From Naematelia aurantialba (taxonomy: Eukaryota; Basidiomycota; Tremellomycetes; Tremellales; Naemateliaceae), in the NCBI GenBank assembly GCA_021527695.1, contig JAKFAO010000001.1:2046001-2110000 (forward strand): a stretch of DNA of 64,000 bases, read 5' to 3'. The number at the start of each line of letters is the position of its first letter. The first letter of the stretch is position 1. Positions 23,460-34,191 of this stretch are shown here, one piece after another. The position numbers and the translations under genes are program-made. The notes beneath the pieces are model-generated. The model searched no databases. It worked only from the letters and a program-made list of their open reading frames with translations, and was not told where the DNA came from.

Positions 23460-24556
23460 TTAACATGACACCACTCCGGCAGACCGCTTATGGAGGCTCA
23501 CCAGACCCCTTGCTCTCTCGGTCAAAGCCTTGTCCAGCAGTTGCCCCGCTCTGAGCAGTTCTTCCTCCTCGACGCGGGCTTTGTCCACGCCGTCGTCGAC
23601 TGCGCCTGGCCAACAAGCGCCGACCACCTCGACACGGGCTTCGGCGCCCTTCTCCAGCTCGGCGAAGACGAGACTGTCGACCAGCTGCTTGACGAAGATA
23701 CGTATCGCCCCGCGGTGTTCGACCGGCTCCACAACCAGCCGATTGACAGCACCCTTGACAATGCTGATTCTTGGTTCGAGCTGTGAGTGATGAGAGATCA
23801 CAGTAATGCCTGCCGGGCGGTGCGAAACCCCTTTTCCCTGGATGTCGCTGTACCGCAGATGGTGAGACGAGAAGCTACACGCGTGGCCCGAGGGCGACCG
23901 GCAGAGATAGACAAGGGGTCCAGTCGGCACGCCATATGTCTCCACGGTGTGGGGACTGAGAGCTTGAACGAATGCGGCAAACGCACGCTGCGTCATGGGG
24001 AGTGGGTCGATGTCTTCGTGGATCATCCACGAATGGAAGGCGCGCCACTGTGTCGCTGCGCCATGAGGGGCAGCTCGGACGACAATGCTCGTGACATTGG
24101 GGATCAACGCCGGCGCTGTCGCGGTGCACGAGAGTGCCGCGAGGGTCCGATGGAGAATCATCCGTCCCGTAATGGGAAGCTCGTCCTCGTCGAGCGGAGC
24201 TGTCGGATGGTCTGTGTTACTGAACGTCAAACTAACGACGAGCTGAAGCAGCTCGGTCTTGCTAGGTCGAGCAGGCGAGGAACTGGCGGATCTGTAGAGG
24301 AAGCGCGAGAGGTCCTGGACCGTGGGCGAGTCGTACAGCAGCGGCGCTGCAAGAGAGTAAAACATCTGCAAGAATTAGTAAGCGAATGGGTAAAGCGCAA
24401 AGGAAGACGCGACCTCACCGAGTTGACCCGCATGATCGTTGCGAGATGAGCCTGATGCAGGTCATGCCACGAGCTCTCCTGGCTAGGATGTGGGATAGGT
24501 CGAACGAGGTGCTCGACCACAAGTCGCCAGAGCTCTGGCTGCAGGCTGGGCTGCAT
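23460..24556 (-). CDS. F-box-like domain protein
   Basis: Two exons, 24556-24419 and 24365-23460, give 347 aa. The N-terminus LQPELWRLVVEHLVRPIP followed by HLATIMRVNSMFYSLAAPLLYDSPTVQDLSRFL is the usual layout of fungal F-box-like proteins: a short degenerate F-box, then a 'switched on a collapsed locus' phrase ending in LLYDSPTV. Such proteins recruit targets to SCF ubiquitin ligases through Skp1. The remainder has no recognised repeat. The ATG at 24556 was chosen because it directly precedes the F-box; an in-frame GTG lies 4 codons upstream. The gene lies inside the secreted lectin-like array but shows no similarity to it, so a joint role is not implied. Confidence 0.65.
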
Positions 24557-24923
24557 GGCGCAGGACACCTGGAATACGATGGTCGTGACGGCTCCCTTGA
24601 TATCTTATATACCCTCTCCTGTAGCCGACGAGGCTGCGCAGGGAGGGCAGCATCCTCACGGTTCCCAGAGTGGACAGCAGCAGTGGCCGACTGGCCGGTT
24701 GCAAGTCCCCGTTATCCTGCCGAGGATGCCTCGGAAGCATATTGCCCAGCTGAATGTGGCAGTGTGGCAGTGTGGCAGTGTGGCACGGATCATATGCAAA
24801 GGGCAACCAAAACACGAACAAGACATGCTTATCGATGGCGCAAACCAAGGACATGCAAAATATCGAGAAATTGACAAGGGGCAAGGTATCAACAGTCTTC
24901 ACAGCTAATACTCAACGACATGG

Positions 24924-25007
24924 CTATTTGACCGTGACAGTGACAGTGACCGTGACAACGGCAGCGGCGGAAGTCGCCGAGTTGAGGGCGTTGGTCAGAG
25001 GGAACAT
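24924..25007 (-). CDS. 27-residue micro-ORF with Val-Thr repeat
   Basis: ATG at 25007 opens MFPLTNALNSATS, then Ala-rich sequence and a VTVTVTVTV run before TAG. A TATAAAG element lies 58 bp upstream, the same spacing as in cluster members F and G. It could be a short secreted or membrane peptide, the first exon of a decayed gene, or chance. No homologue is recognised. Confidence 0.3.
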   Translation of the reverse strand: MFPLTNALNSATSAAAVVTVTVTVTVK

Positions 25008-25060
25008 TCTGATTGGGTGAGTCTCGTAAATGAGCTTGTGGACAGAGAGTAAACAATGAT

Positions 25061-25070
25061 GCCTTTATAC
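25061..25070 (-). promoter_or_regulatory. TATA box upstream of micro-ORF
   Basis: gtataaaggc on the minus strand, about 55-60 bp before the ATG at 25007. Confidence 0.5.
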
Positions 25071-25166
25071 CGCTTCTTGGGTGTCTCTTTGTACACCGTG
25101 GAAACATGAGACAAAGGTAATGGGCAGGAACCGCTCGTTCCTTCCCTTTGAGTCCCCTGCCTTCCT

Positions 25167-25224
25167 CGTCACGATGAATAGAGTCGTGCAAATCCCGTCG
25201 CGATGAATGGAGTCGTGCAAATCC
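25167..25224 (+). repeat. 29-bp direct tandem duplication
   Basis: Two adjacent copies containing cgatgaat-gagtcgtgcaaat, differing at two positions. Confidence 0.9.
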
Positions 25225-25696
25225 CCTTGCAAACGCTACCCCTAGTTGCCTAGCACTGCCACGCCGGGGTGAGACTTTCTGCGTCCATCTGCGGCTCCTC
25301 TTGTGAACCCTTGCACTCTTCCTGTCACGACAGTGCTAACCAGTACACCACAATGGCTTGGCTTAGAAGGCACAATATTCAACCCGCCGACTAGGGCTGA
25401 ATCTGGTTATATACTAGCCTGTACCAAAGACGGTGAAGGGTTGTCATTCTATGACAACAATGACCGGCATGGCTGGCTCTTCTCTCATGGCAGCAAGTCC
25501 CCGTGAGTGTGAAACATCATGCGACTGTAGGTCGGCCCAGTATTGGTGTTGGTATTTGGATTCGGTACGTGCATAGCAGTTTGCTGCAGGCTACATAGAT
25601 GCCTTGCCAACAAAATACTGTACTGTATATGCAGTGTGGTGCACTCCGCCCGTGGGAAGAGCGAGGGGGGATGTCCCGTTTCTAGGCTCTGGCTGC

Positions 25697-26474
25697 TTAC
25701 GCAGCAGAAGACGCACTGGACACCGCAGGCATAATGGCCGATACGGCCGGCCCTTCTATCCATACTGGATTGCGCAAGTGGGTTTGCACCAGTAACAAGG
25801 AGAGGCGGGAAGGCGAATAGTTGGCGAGGCAAATGAGTTCCGTCAGTGCCCCAGTCACTCGGTTCTCAAACCACGTACGCTGATCGTCGTCGTCTGATGA
25901 GCACTGGCTCATGCGGACCCCGGCCCAGTTGTCCCTTGGGCCCATGCACCACTCGACGCCGTTCCCGTCTTTCTGATACAGCTGAACCGTGCCGGATTGA
26001 GACCCGGTCCTCTCGTAGACACTGAACAGAAACGCTCAGAGTCAGCGTCTTGCTTCTCCCTACGTAACTCATAGTATGTAGCCCGCCGCGGGACTGCTCA
26101 CAAGAACTTTGACTTTTGCATCGAGTCATACGGGGCAAGCTTTACGATCACCTCAGTTAGCCGTCCAACTCAGGTCCAAAGGGGTCACTCACCATCACGT
26201 CGGCACCATCGGTGCTGCCCAGGACCCAGGAGAGGTTGTTCCCTTCAATGTTGTTGGTGAGCGTTCTGTTACCTTTGCCGTCATCAGATAGCTGGTTGGT
26301 GGTCCATTTCTGGGACCCAGTGCCGTCACACATCTGCAATGCGATCGAAGAGTTGGTCGTCATGGTTATGCACGAGTCTTGCTTCCGGTACGGCAAGAAC
26401 GCGTTGGTTGCGTTCGTTCCCCTTGCGAAGAGAGCCAGGAACAGGAAAACGGTGGCGCTGACTTTGTAAAACAT
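25697..26474 (-). CDS. Secreted ricin-B-like protein (cluster member B)
   Basis: Exons 26474-26193, 26151-26102, 26021-25879 and 25764-25697 give 180 aa. The signal peptide is MFYKVSATVFLFLALFARGTNA. The mature part has SCITMTTNSSIALQMC, QKWTTN, then EWCMGPRDNWAGVRMSQC and DDDDQ followed by LW across the last junction, the QxW mark of a ricin-B repeat. Junction phases are 0, 2, 1 as in the other members. The last intron is 114 nt with no stop, so a read-through form 38 residues longer is possible. Several Asn-x-Thr/Ser sites are present. The ATG at 26474 was preferred over an upstream in-frame start because it begins the signal peptide. Confidence 0.62.
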
Positions 26475-27184
26475 ACTGAGCTGTTTGGTTCGTCGTGCAG
26501 ATGGTGAACAAAATCGAGCTGAGGCGAACACATTTGTACACCACGGCTTGGTCACAGGGTTGGAGACAAAGAGGAGCGAGGGAGAAAGGTAGACGGCCAG
26601 AGCAGCGAGCCTCCTTGGTGTAGATCTCCTTGCCTCCTGTCCGGGCTGCGAGCCCCTTGGTGTCGATTGCCTTCAATCCGGTTCGGAGGCGGATTGAGGC
26701 CCGTTAAGACAAAGAACTCTATTACCCTTCAAACCATAGCCCTAGTAGGTGTATGTACAAGGGAGACAGAGCTGTCGGCCACCCCTGATGGGGCTGCTCT
26801 GTCCAGTATGCCGTCTGCTCCATTGTGGCAGTCCTGGTGATCTTGGCATCGATCAACAAAGAACAGTCCAGTGGGGTCAGTGACCTCTGTTGCGAGATAA
26901 CCTCTATGATCGGTTTTCGGGTAAAGTAGTGAGTGAGCTGTACAAAACGAGATCGTGTGGAGAGCTGTTGAGTGCTCCTCATCTTCGGTGCGTTATGCAG
27001 TATTGTGCACTTTGTATAGAGAGGATTTCCAGATGCGTACCCTTATCGTACAGAACTCCTTGACGTGTCTGAAGGATATCTGTACCCGCTGGAAAACAAC
27101 ATACATCTACGGGTAGTACACTTGACTCTACAGATCGTGGAATATGGAGGCGAGCTGCTGCTGCTGTCCCGCAGACCTCCATTT
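26475..27184. other. Spacer between members B and C
   Basis: On the minus strand, about 26990-26715 is open for roughly 90 codons without ATG and reads smoothly (for example LFFVDRCQDHQDCHNGADG). I could not join it to a gene. It may be a relic exon. Confidence 0.35.
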
Positions 27185-27896
27185 CTATGTACTCACGCCT
27201 GGTAGCGTCTGTACAGTGTAAATTTCAATGCCTAGTATCGAGATACAGTATCAGTAAACAAACTCATGAGAGGCAGAGCACACCCACCCTGTTGTGCAGT
27301 GGCTGGCGCGCAGTCGGCCATGCTTGCCCCATTTTCATCCCAGGACACACACTGTGAAGTGGCGACACTCTGCAGTGCCACAGAGCTAGAGGAATGCAGG
27401 AGTTTCCATCTACGACGTCGGGTGTCAGGCTTGCTCCCACACGGGCCACCTCGAGACAGACGTACTGGAAGTTGGAGGACGAACGGTCAGAGCTGTAGTT
27501 CCCGACCTGGTTTGGCGTTCAGTCCGCGTCGGCTTAGAACGTCCAAGGACTTACCACAAAGCCGCTGTCCGAGGCCATCAAGGCCATGGGGTCGCCGTAA
27601 TTGTTGATGGTCCCGGTCCATTCCGGGATCTCGGGGACGAACCCCGTGTCCACACTGGAGGGCCCGAGCTGCAGGGCTGGCGTGAAGGTCCATCGCTGCT
27701 GGTCCGTGTTGGCGCATCCGAGCAGCCTCAGACCCTGACCAGCTGTCGTCTCTTGGGCCGGGTTTGATAAAGCGATACAGTCCACTTCGAGAGTGGCAGG
27801 TGACACCGACCGGATGAACAGATAGTTGGAGTCTCCGTCAGCCAGCGCGAGCCCGAAGGAGGCGAGCGCGAAGATTAGTTCCAGCTTGCCAAACAT
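27185..27896 (-). CDS. Secreted ricin-B-like protein (cluster member C)
   Basis: Exons 27896-27555, 27506-27466, 27409-27288 and 27231-27185 give 183 aa. Signal peptide MFGKLELIFALASFGLALA is followed by YLFIRSVSPATLEVDCIALS, QQRWTFTPALQLG, the motif EWTGTINNYGDPMALMASDS shared in outline with members D and E, NFQWKLLHS across the phase-2 junction, QCVSWDENGASMADC and QQ at the phase-1 junction. The C-terminus IEIYTVQTL parallels AIYTVGDL of member D. A CATAAATAG element lies about 40 bp before the ATG. Binding specificity is unknown. Confidence 0.7.
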
Positions 27897-28641
27897 CTTG
27901 TGTTTTGGAAATGGTTTGATGAGCTGGCTAAGCTATTTATGGCCAGCTCGAAAAAATACAGCACAATGGGAATCTACTCAGTGGCATCCTTTGTGCTGCC
28001 CCTTGATACGGTGAGGATATGACAGGTGAGTTTTCCATGGGCCCTCGAGACTTCAACCCTTGAGACTCGGGGTCAAACAACGGGCACGTGTACCGTTTTC
28101 ATCATGGTACATACGCACGGACGTACCGCGTGCAGGAAATAAGTACGTCTCTTGACAGTGAAGGCAAGTGTACCGATAATGTGTAGTTACGTGGCAGCGC
28201 TGCCTTTCTATGACATGCTGAACCGATTTAATGACAACATTTGGAGTGAAGACCTTGGCAATGCGGAAGGTTCTGTTTTGGCGCATGCTCCGCCCCAGTG
28301 TAGAGTCATGGAGTTCAAGTGGCTGGGGAGTGGTCGCAGCAGGCGTGTTGAGGCTGATGACGGGTGGAACGGAACGCATCTCGTGAGGCAGCGCCGCGAC
28401 AGGCGTGTACGAACAGACCGCCGGACTAGTACAACGGTGTCGTTCATAGGTGGAATTTGACTAGTGGGTCAGAACCAGCTGGCGATTGAACATGCGTCTC
28501 TCAACGTAACATACATTCGAGGGACTACTGCCACATCCTACACGATACACGCTGACAGGCTCTCGTACACATGCCACGGGCAAGGCGAGTGGCGAGATTT
28601 TACTACGTTTCATCGAGCGCCTGATCCTGTACCCGAAGGTC
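27897..28641. other. Spacer between members C and D
   Basis: No gene is seen apart from the promoter of member C. Open frames at 28053-28460 on either strand lack splice and domain support. Confidence 0.4.
27932..27941 (-). promoter_or_regulatory. TATA-like element of member C
   Basis: cataaatagc on the minus strand, about 40 bp before the start codon at 27896. Confidence 0.4.
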
Positions 28642-29291
28642 TCAGAGATCGCCTACGGTGTAGATGGCGTTCTCTGTGTAGAGGTCAGCAGGAAGGCTGG
28701 TGGTGCTTCTTACTCACGTTGGGCTTCGTTGCTTGTATCACAGCTATTCATAGTTGGTCCACTGCTAGACCACTCCACGCATTGCTGGTCGTCTTGACTC
28801 TGCAACAGCACGAATTGGCCCCCTGGCACTACTACGAACTGCCACCTGGACGACTTGAGTCAGACATCATCACAGCGGTATAGGTTACGCACTGATAACT
28901 GGTAGAGGAGTCATACTCTCCCACCTGGACATATCGTCAGTGCCGTTCGAGCCCGTACTGGCCAGACACTCACGGCCAGATCTCCATTGCTGGGCATCAA
29001 CGCCTTATTGTCACCCCAGATGTTGATGCTTCCACTCCACTGGGGAACGGAATTACTGCCCGTCTGTATGTCCAAATACGGGGTAAATGTCCAGCGCATT
29101 TCCGCTTGGTCGCCACACGTGGCCAGTGACAAGGCATCGCCCGAGAGGGAGACACACTGTGTCTGGAGCGCACCTTGTGCGCCGGAGGCGTACGATCTGA
29201 TGAACCTGTAGCCAGGGTCATCCGCGGCCAGGACGACACCGGCGGCGGCGAGAGCGATAAAGAGCTTCAACTTGCTGAGCATCTTGGGCAT
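28642..29291 (-). CDS. Secreted ricin-B-like protein (cluster member D)
   Basis: Exons 29291-28974, 28924-28893, 28845-28718 and 28673-28642 give 169 aa. The signal peptide starts MPKMLSKLKLFIALAAAG; a second ATG at 29282 would still keep it. Then come YRFIRSYASG, QCVSLSGDALSLATC, MRWTFTPYLDI, QWSGSINIWGDNKALMPSNG, YQWQFVVVPGGQFVLLQSQ across the phase-2 junction, QQCVEWSS, C, and Q at the phase-1 junction before QNAIYTVGDL. The exon-1 core is closest to members C and E. No transmembrane anchor is present. Confidence 0.7.
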
Positions 29292-29920
29292 GGAATGCAG
29301 TGGGGCCTGAGCAGACTACGCTTCTTAAGGCGATCCTCACATATGCCTCTGTTGAGCTCCTTTCTGCAGCCCCTCAGGAAGGGGAGATTGCAGAAAGAAA
29401 GGAGGGGCGGTCGCAACATTCAGGGGATGAAAGAGCACTGCGAACAAGAGAGAACAAAGAGGTTCTAAACAGGGGCTGAAAGTGCATCAGCAACGACCGT
29501 GTACTCGCGTTCCACATTCTCGACCTGATGCACGTACATGAGGGGAGCGTGTAGCAAGTCCGTGTGCGTGGCATCACTTTCCAAAGCCGAAAAGTACCTT
29601 TTGACACTTGGCCCCTCGACTGGCCAACGACACGATCGTGAATGAAATGCATGTCAACGAGTTACCCTGCCAGGAGGACATGTTGCCACACAGGTGTGGC
29701 AGTCAAGGGAGCAGCTCAGGATAACGTGTTCGTCAAAACGGCTTTTAAGGATCGCCCCGAGACCACAATGGAGCGTTGTGAACGGGATGTTACCTGGATT
29801 ACATGACCCCTGGCCGCTTTGGTGGCCGATACTGTAATATATATTTCTCACTTGTCCACGGCAGGAACGAGCTCTCAACCTTTATCACTGTTCTACAACA
29901 ACCGTCGTCGAATTGGCACG
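29292..29920. promoter_or_regulatory. Divergent spacer between members D and E
   Basis: The only divergent pair in the array. A TATA-like taatatatat lies at about 29835-29844, roughly 80 bp before the ATG of member E. Nothing else is recognised. Confidence 0.4.
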
Positions 29921-30693
29921 ATGTACAACCTGCTTGTACTCTTCGCACTACTTTCTGTCGCTGGACCCCGCGTTGTCGCCGATATTTCTCCCCAGATTGC
30001 GCCGTATCGATTCATCCTAGTCACCGCTGTCCAGTTGCTCGGCAAACCAGGTTCGGAATGGTGTCTGTCGTTGCCGCATTCCTTGAGCCAAACCAATGCT
30101 GGGGACAAGCCCATATTGTACGCCTGCCAGGCCGGGGCCGGCGAGCAGCATTGGACGTTCACTCCACAATTCAGCTCGACGGGATGGCAGGGAACAATAA
30201 ACGTGTACGGCACGCCCTATGCACTCGCCATGGACAGTAACGGCGATCTTATCGTGAGTTCCTAGTTCCTGTGGCAACGCCAAACGTCATACGTGGCTCA
30301 CTGGTCGAGGTCCCAGGTGGAGAACTTCGATGAGCATGCCCAAGATTCCGCGATACAGTACGTTGAAGGTCGATCCCTGAGATGGAAACTCGGCTCACTG
30401 TTCCAGGTGGAATACTGGTAATGGCAACGACAACTTTGCCGTCCCACTGGTCAATCAAGGCACAAAAATGTGTCTGGAGATACAGGGTACGGCGATCATC
30501 TCTAACGAGTGCGCCTACCAGAAGTCCGACCCTGGCGCCGACCTCAGTGCGCAAGGTCAGCCTGCGTTGAAGACGATGGATTCTGAGCTGACTTTTGTCC
30601 GGCGCAGAATTCGCTGTCCAGGACAACTATACTCTCGCGTACCAAATGGGCATCACAAAGAGGAGCACGGGGAAGGAAATGCACGTGGAATAA
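29921..30693 (+). CDS. Secreted ricin-B-like protein (cluster member E, inverted)
   Basis: Exons 29921-30253, 30317-30357, 30407-30555 and 30608-30693 give 202 aa. The signal peptide is MYNLLVLFALLSVAGPRVVA. Mature features are YRFILVTAVQLL, WCLSLPHSLS, QHWTFTPQFS, WQGTINVYGTPYALAMDSNG, AIQWNTGNGND across the phase-2 junction, MCLEIQGTAIISNEC, and AQ at the phase-1 junction. Exons 1, 2 and 4 (333, 41 and 86 nt) have exactly the lengths seen in member F, although the residues differ widely. This is the only member on the plus strand. Confidence 0.7.
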
Positions 30694-31071
30694 AGTAAAT
30701 CCAGTATGACGTGCTAGATGCATATAATTGGCTGAAAAGATGGCTTGCCGAGCGACTGATCACTTGCTTGCCCAAGTTGGGAGGCCTCTGTATCTAATTG
30801 GGAGGCCTCAGTATCTTCCAGGATCCTCTCTACGCATTGGAGTTCGGTCGGCTCAGTTATCCACGTCTCCTCCTGGTCTCCTTTTTCCCTGTTCATTCCC
30901 CCCTTCATCTTCCCGTCCTCCCCGCATTCTCTCTGTCATCCGTCTCTAGGCTTCCTCTCTGGGAACAGCACGGCAAGACCTATCTCTCTTGTGCGTCTTA
31001 TATGAATGCATCAATTATGAACGAGCCAGCAAAGGTTTCGGTAATCCGAGCGAGATTTGCCTCTCAACAGC
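30694..31071. other. Convergent spacer between members E and F
   Basis: No gene is seen; it holds the 3' flanks of two convergent genes, with a pyrimidine-rich part near 30860-30960. Confidence 0.4.
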
Positions 31072-31808
31072 CTATAGAGGAACCGCCTCCACATCTGGGA
31101 GTTGAAATGTAGCACCAAAAGGAGTAGCACATGAAATACCAGGAACGCGAGAATAATCTGGTCAGCAGCCAGACACCAGGAAGGCCGAAATACGAACGCG
31201 AATGCGATGCAATGGCGACCACGCACGAGGCGATCGACACCACTTGAGCCCCGGCCAGGTTGGTTTCCGGGTGGACGAGGCAGTAGTCGCCCATGTCGCT
31301 CTGGATTTGGCCGCGTGTATTCAGTTTCCACCTGTCCATCAGCCCGGTGCGGCGCCTCTTACTGTTCAACATACTGGAAGCCGGCATTCGTGGGATCAAA
31401 ATCATATCTGTTGAACTGCGTCATCAGCATCGCCGGTGCCAGGGGTCTCCTTCTAGGTGAAGGGCATGGACATACGATGACAGAGGGGTCCGTGTCGGCC
31501 GACTTTGAAAGGAACATCGCCCACGGCGTCCCGTATATATTGATCGGGTATGTGTCCGTGTCGGACATGCCTGGAATGGGAAAGGTCCAGGTCGCTTCAG
31601 AGGCCGCCGGGCCTTCAGTCTCGACTAGACTGACGGCTCCTCCTACCGTCGCGTTGTCGATCGTGGTTGTCATGGAGAAATTTCCAGCAAATTCAACGAA
31701 CCTGAGATAACTGGCTTGGGTGCTACCTTGCGCCGCAGCTGGCGTCGGAGCTACACCGTAGCCGAGGGCTCCGAGCACCAAGAGTAGAGATGCGACCTTG
31801 AGCGACAT
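31072..31808 (-). CDS. Secreted ricin-B-like protein (cluster member F)
   Basis: Exons 31808-31476, 31415-31375, 31331-31198 and 31157-31072 give 197 aa. Signal peptide MSLKVASLLLVLGALGYGVA is nearly that of member G. The mature part lacks the first Cys pair but keeps ATWTFPIPG, YPINIYGTPWAMFLSKS, GFQWKLNTRGQIQSD across the phase-2 junction, YCLVHPETNLAG and C. The last junction was set at phase 1 by analogy; other acceptors would give a hydrophobic C-terminus instead, so the final 30 residues are uncertain. A TATATATA element lies about 50 bp upstream of the ATG. Confidence 0.62.
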
Positions 31809-32627
31809 TGTGTCAGCGTTGAGGGTGTCCATTCTCTTCTCGTGTTCTAGGGGTTATATATAGCTACAGGTGGGCAAGCCACTATTTCGCGTCAAGGAAA
31901 AGGGCAATGCCTGAGGTGATTCGGTTTCATGACAGACGTTCCCGTCTTCAAGGATATATGCCCTTCCTTACATCTTACTCACTGAAACGCCCCTCGTCTA
32001 TAGCGTAGTCAAAGGAGTATCGTTTTCTCCCGTGTCCTCTTACTCCTGGAGTACAGACATATGGTACATAAGCTCCTTGTTGCCCCTATGCTGTGCGATC
32101 CCACGTCCCCACAGAGGAGTGGCGGTCGATACGTACGTTTGACAGCACCCGACACAGTCAGATTTGGAGTGATCGAGGGTTTCGAATCAACGCATCCCCT
32201 CGATTGTGATGGACACTTCAGGACTGGGTTGCCAGTCGTGAGGCGAAGCTCATGTGGCAGTGCAGCCAACTTCCAACAGAATTGGCTGTCGTGCGCTCTG
32301 CCCGGCCGAATTCATTGCTGCAATAGGAACGGCGCACGGACTGCTGCGAAAGTTGATATTGGAAGCATTTGGTGTCCGCAATCGAGCCACGCCGCGCACA
32401 AGGACAGACGACACCAAAGTACGGATTCTAGGGCTGTTTACAATGGTGTGCGAAGATGCTTGGCGACGTCGGGTGACCAGGTCAAAATCGACGAGAGTGG
32501 CAACTCGGGAGCGCCAGAACAGCTTTGACACGGAAAGAGGCGGCAAGTCACCCTATGAGCGGTGATAAGTGACACATAGTACATTGCATGTAACATGGCT
32601 CTCGATTACTGCTAGCACCGTGGATCT
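31809..32627. other. Spacer between members F and G
   Basis: Besides the promoter of member F, no gene is seen. A 155-codon plus-strand frame (32061-32528) has no domain, no splice pattern and no signal peptide. Confidence 0.4.
31854..31863 (-). promoter_or_regulatory. TATA box of member F
   Basis: ctatatataa on the minus strand, about 50 bp before the ATG at 31808. Confidence 0.6.
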
Positions 32628-33409
32628 TCAGTTGGGCCCCTGTCCGGCAGTGTACGCCGGTGGTAAGAGCGATGAGAACACAACTGGAAGGCGAAATGTA
32701 AGTGCAGGACGGGGCGACAGAAGACAAGCAACAAAGCGGAGATGCACCAGGAAAACGACACGATCAGCAACGCGCAAAAGGGAAGTGGATGCACCAACCC
32801 GGAGCGTTGTCACACGAGACTGCAGTCAGGTTGTTGTCGCCTGGACCGAGGCAGACCGAGCCGGTGGCGCTTTGAAGCTGGTTGCTCGACGTGAGCGACC
32901 ACCTGACCCTCGTCAGCCCAGAAACGCTGCAACTTCCCAGTCCCGCACGTACTTGTAGTGCGGGTCGCTCTCGTGAGACGTGTAATGGTCGATCTGCCCT
33001 ATCAGCACCTGTAATGCCGATACCATCTCCACTGGCGACAGGAGACAGGAGATAGGAGACGCACCACCACCTGGTTATTCGCATTCAGGAACAAACACCA
33101 GTCCGAGCCCCAGATGTTGATGGGCGCCTGTCCGCTGCCGTCGGAGCCAAAGTTCCAAGTCCAGCTTTCCTCTACCGCGTCAGTGGCGGCCTTGAGAGCT
33201 ATAGCGTCCCCGGCCGAGGTGTTTGCGAGCGCGTTGGACAGCGAGAAGACACCTTCGCTAGGGGAGAAGAAGAGGTTGATGGGGTACGCGGCCGTAGCTG
33301 GATAAGTGGCTGCCCCGGTGCTAGTCGGCGAGGAGGACGGCGCAGGTGCGGCGGCCACACCATGCGTGAGGGCAAGGACAGAGAGCAGAGATGCGGCCTT
33401 GAGAGACAT
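32628..33409 (-). CDS. Secreted ricin-B-like protein (cluster member G)
   Basis: Exons 33409-33065, 33008-32953, 32902-32799 and 32683-32628 give 186 aa. Signal peptide MSLKAASLLSVLALTHGVA is followed by a Ser/Pro linker, then YPINLFFSPSEGVFSLSNA, ESWTWNFGSDG, APINIWGSDWCLFLNANNQ, YKWSLTSSNQLQSATGSVCL across the phase-2 junction, and C before the phase-1 junction. The signal peptide similarity to member F points to a fairly recent duplication of that pair, while the rest has diverged. The TATA box is listed separately. Confidence 0.68.
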
Positions 33410-34191
33410 TGTGTTCTGGTGTATCCAATGAGATTGGATGAAGGGATTGGGCGCTTGAATGGGCGCTTTATATAGGTCCAAGAGGCTGAATTGAGGAGCG
33501 ACAGAGGGTCTCAGATCATGAATGGTATGTACCGTAGCGACTCCTGCTTTACCCCCAGTGCAGGGCCTCTCAAAGGAGATGGCTCCTTGATCCGCAGATC
33601 CGCCCCTTCAAACGGTCCCCTTCAAGCCGTCAACTCAAAAGCTGAACGTGCCCGCTACCCCTTTCGTTACTCGGGATACCTGTATGGAATGATGACAAGG
33701 GAGGGTGAGCATTTCGCAACCCCTGCATCGTGGACAGGAGTCAAAGCGATCGCTGAACTCAAACCAACAGCCATGAGGGGTTCAACACGGCTCAACAAAG
33801 GAATAGCCACACGAGACGACCGCTCTGGTGAGATCGCCCCGTTTGGGCCAAAGCGGTTTGGTAGACCAGGATGCAACCCGAGACACGTCTCACAAAAGCC
33901 ATGAGGAGAGCCTCAGGAGATAGGGCGGCAGTCTGGCAATGTCTGAAAAGCTCAGGGCGAACAGAGACCATGTGGTCGCCGGCTCAGTTGGCTCAACCCA
34001 TTTCCAGAAGAATGCCGTTCTCTCATGAGAGTTGGTAGCAATCAGATAAGCATAGTTCAAACAAGCAATATGAGGCATACTACAAGTAATACACAGCCAG
34101 GCGGGGAAGAGTTACGAGGGAGAGGTTGCAGAGAACGGAGTGATCTTACGACCTTGTCAGGCATCTTACGACGGCTCTACGACCTTCGTCC
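33410..34191. other. Spacer between members G and H
   Basis: No gene is seen beyond the promoter of member G. The plus-strand frame 33491-33904 has no supporting feature. Confidence 0.4.
33467..33474 (-). promoter_or_regulatory. TATA box of member G
   Basis: tatataaa on the minus strand, about 58 bp before the ATG at 33409. Confidence 0.65.

Larger units (their letters stand above)
24557..25696. other. Spacer within the array, with micro-ORF and repeats
   Basis: Contains the micro-ORF, its TATA box and the 29-bp duplication listed separately, a (gtggcagt)n run at about 24753-24782, and a possible relic exon on + at 25333-25500. No full gene is seen. Confidence 0.4.

Noticed and set aside
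24386..24874. 162-codon frame on + and overlapping minus frames
   Set aside because: Antisense to the F-box exon and continuing into repeats; no domain or splice pattern.
26475..26555. N-terminal extension of cluster member B
   Set aside because: The extra 27 residues would bury the signal peptide; ATG 26474 puts it at the N-terminus.
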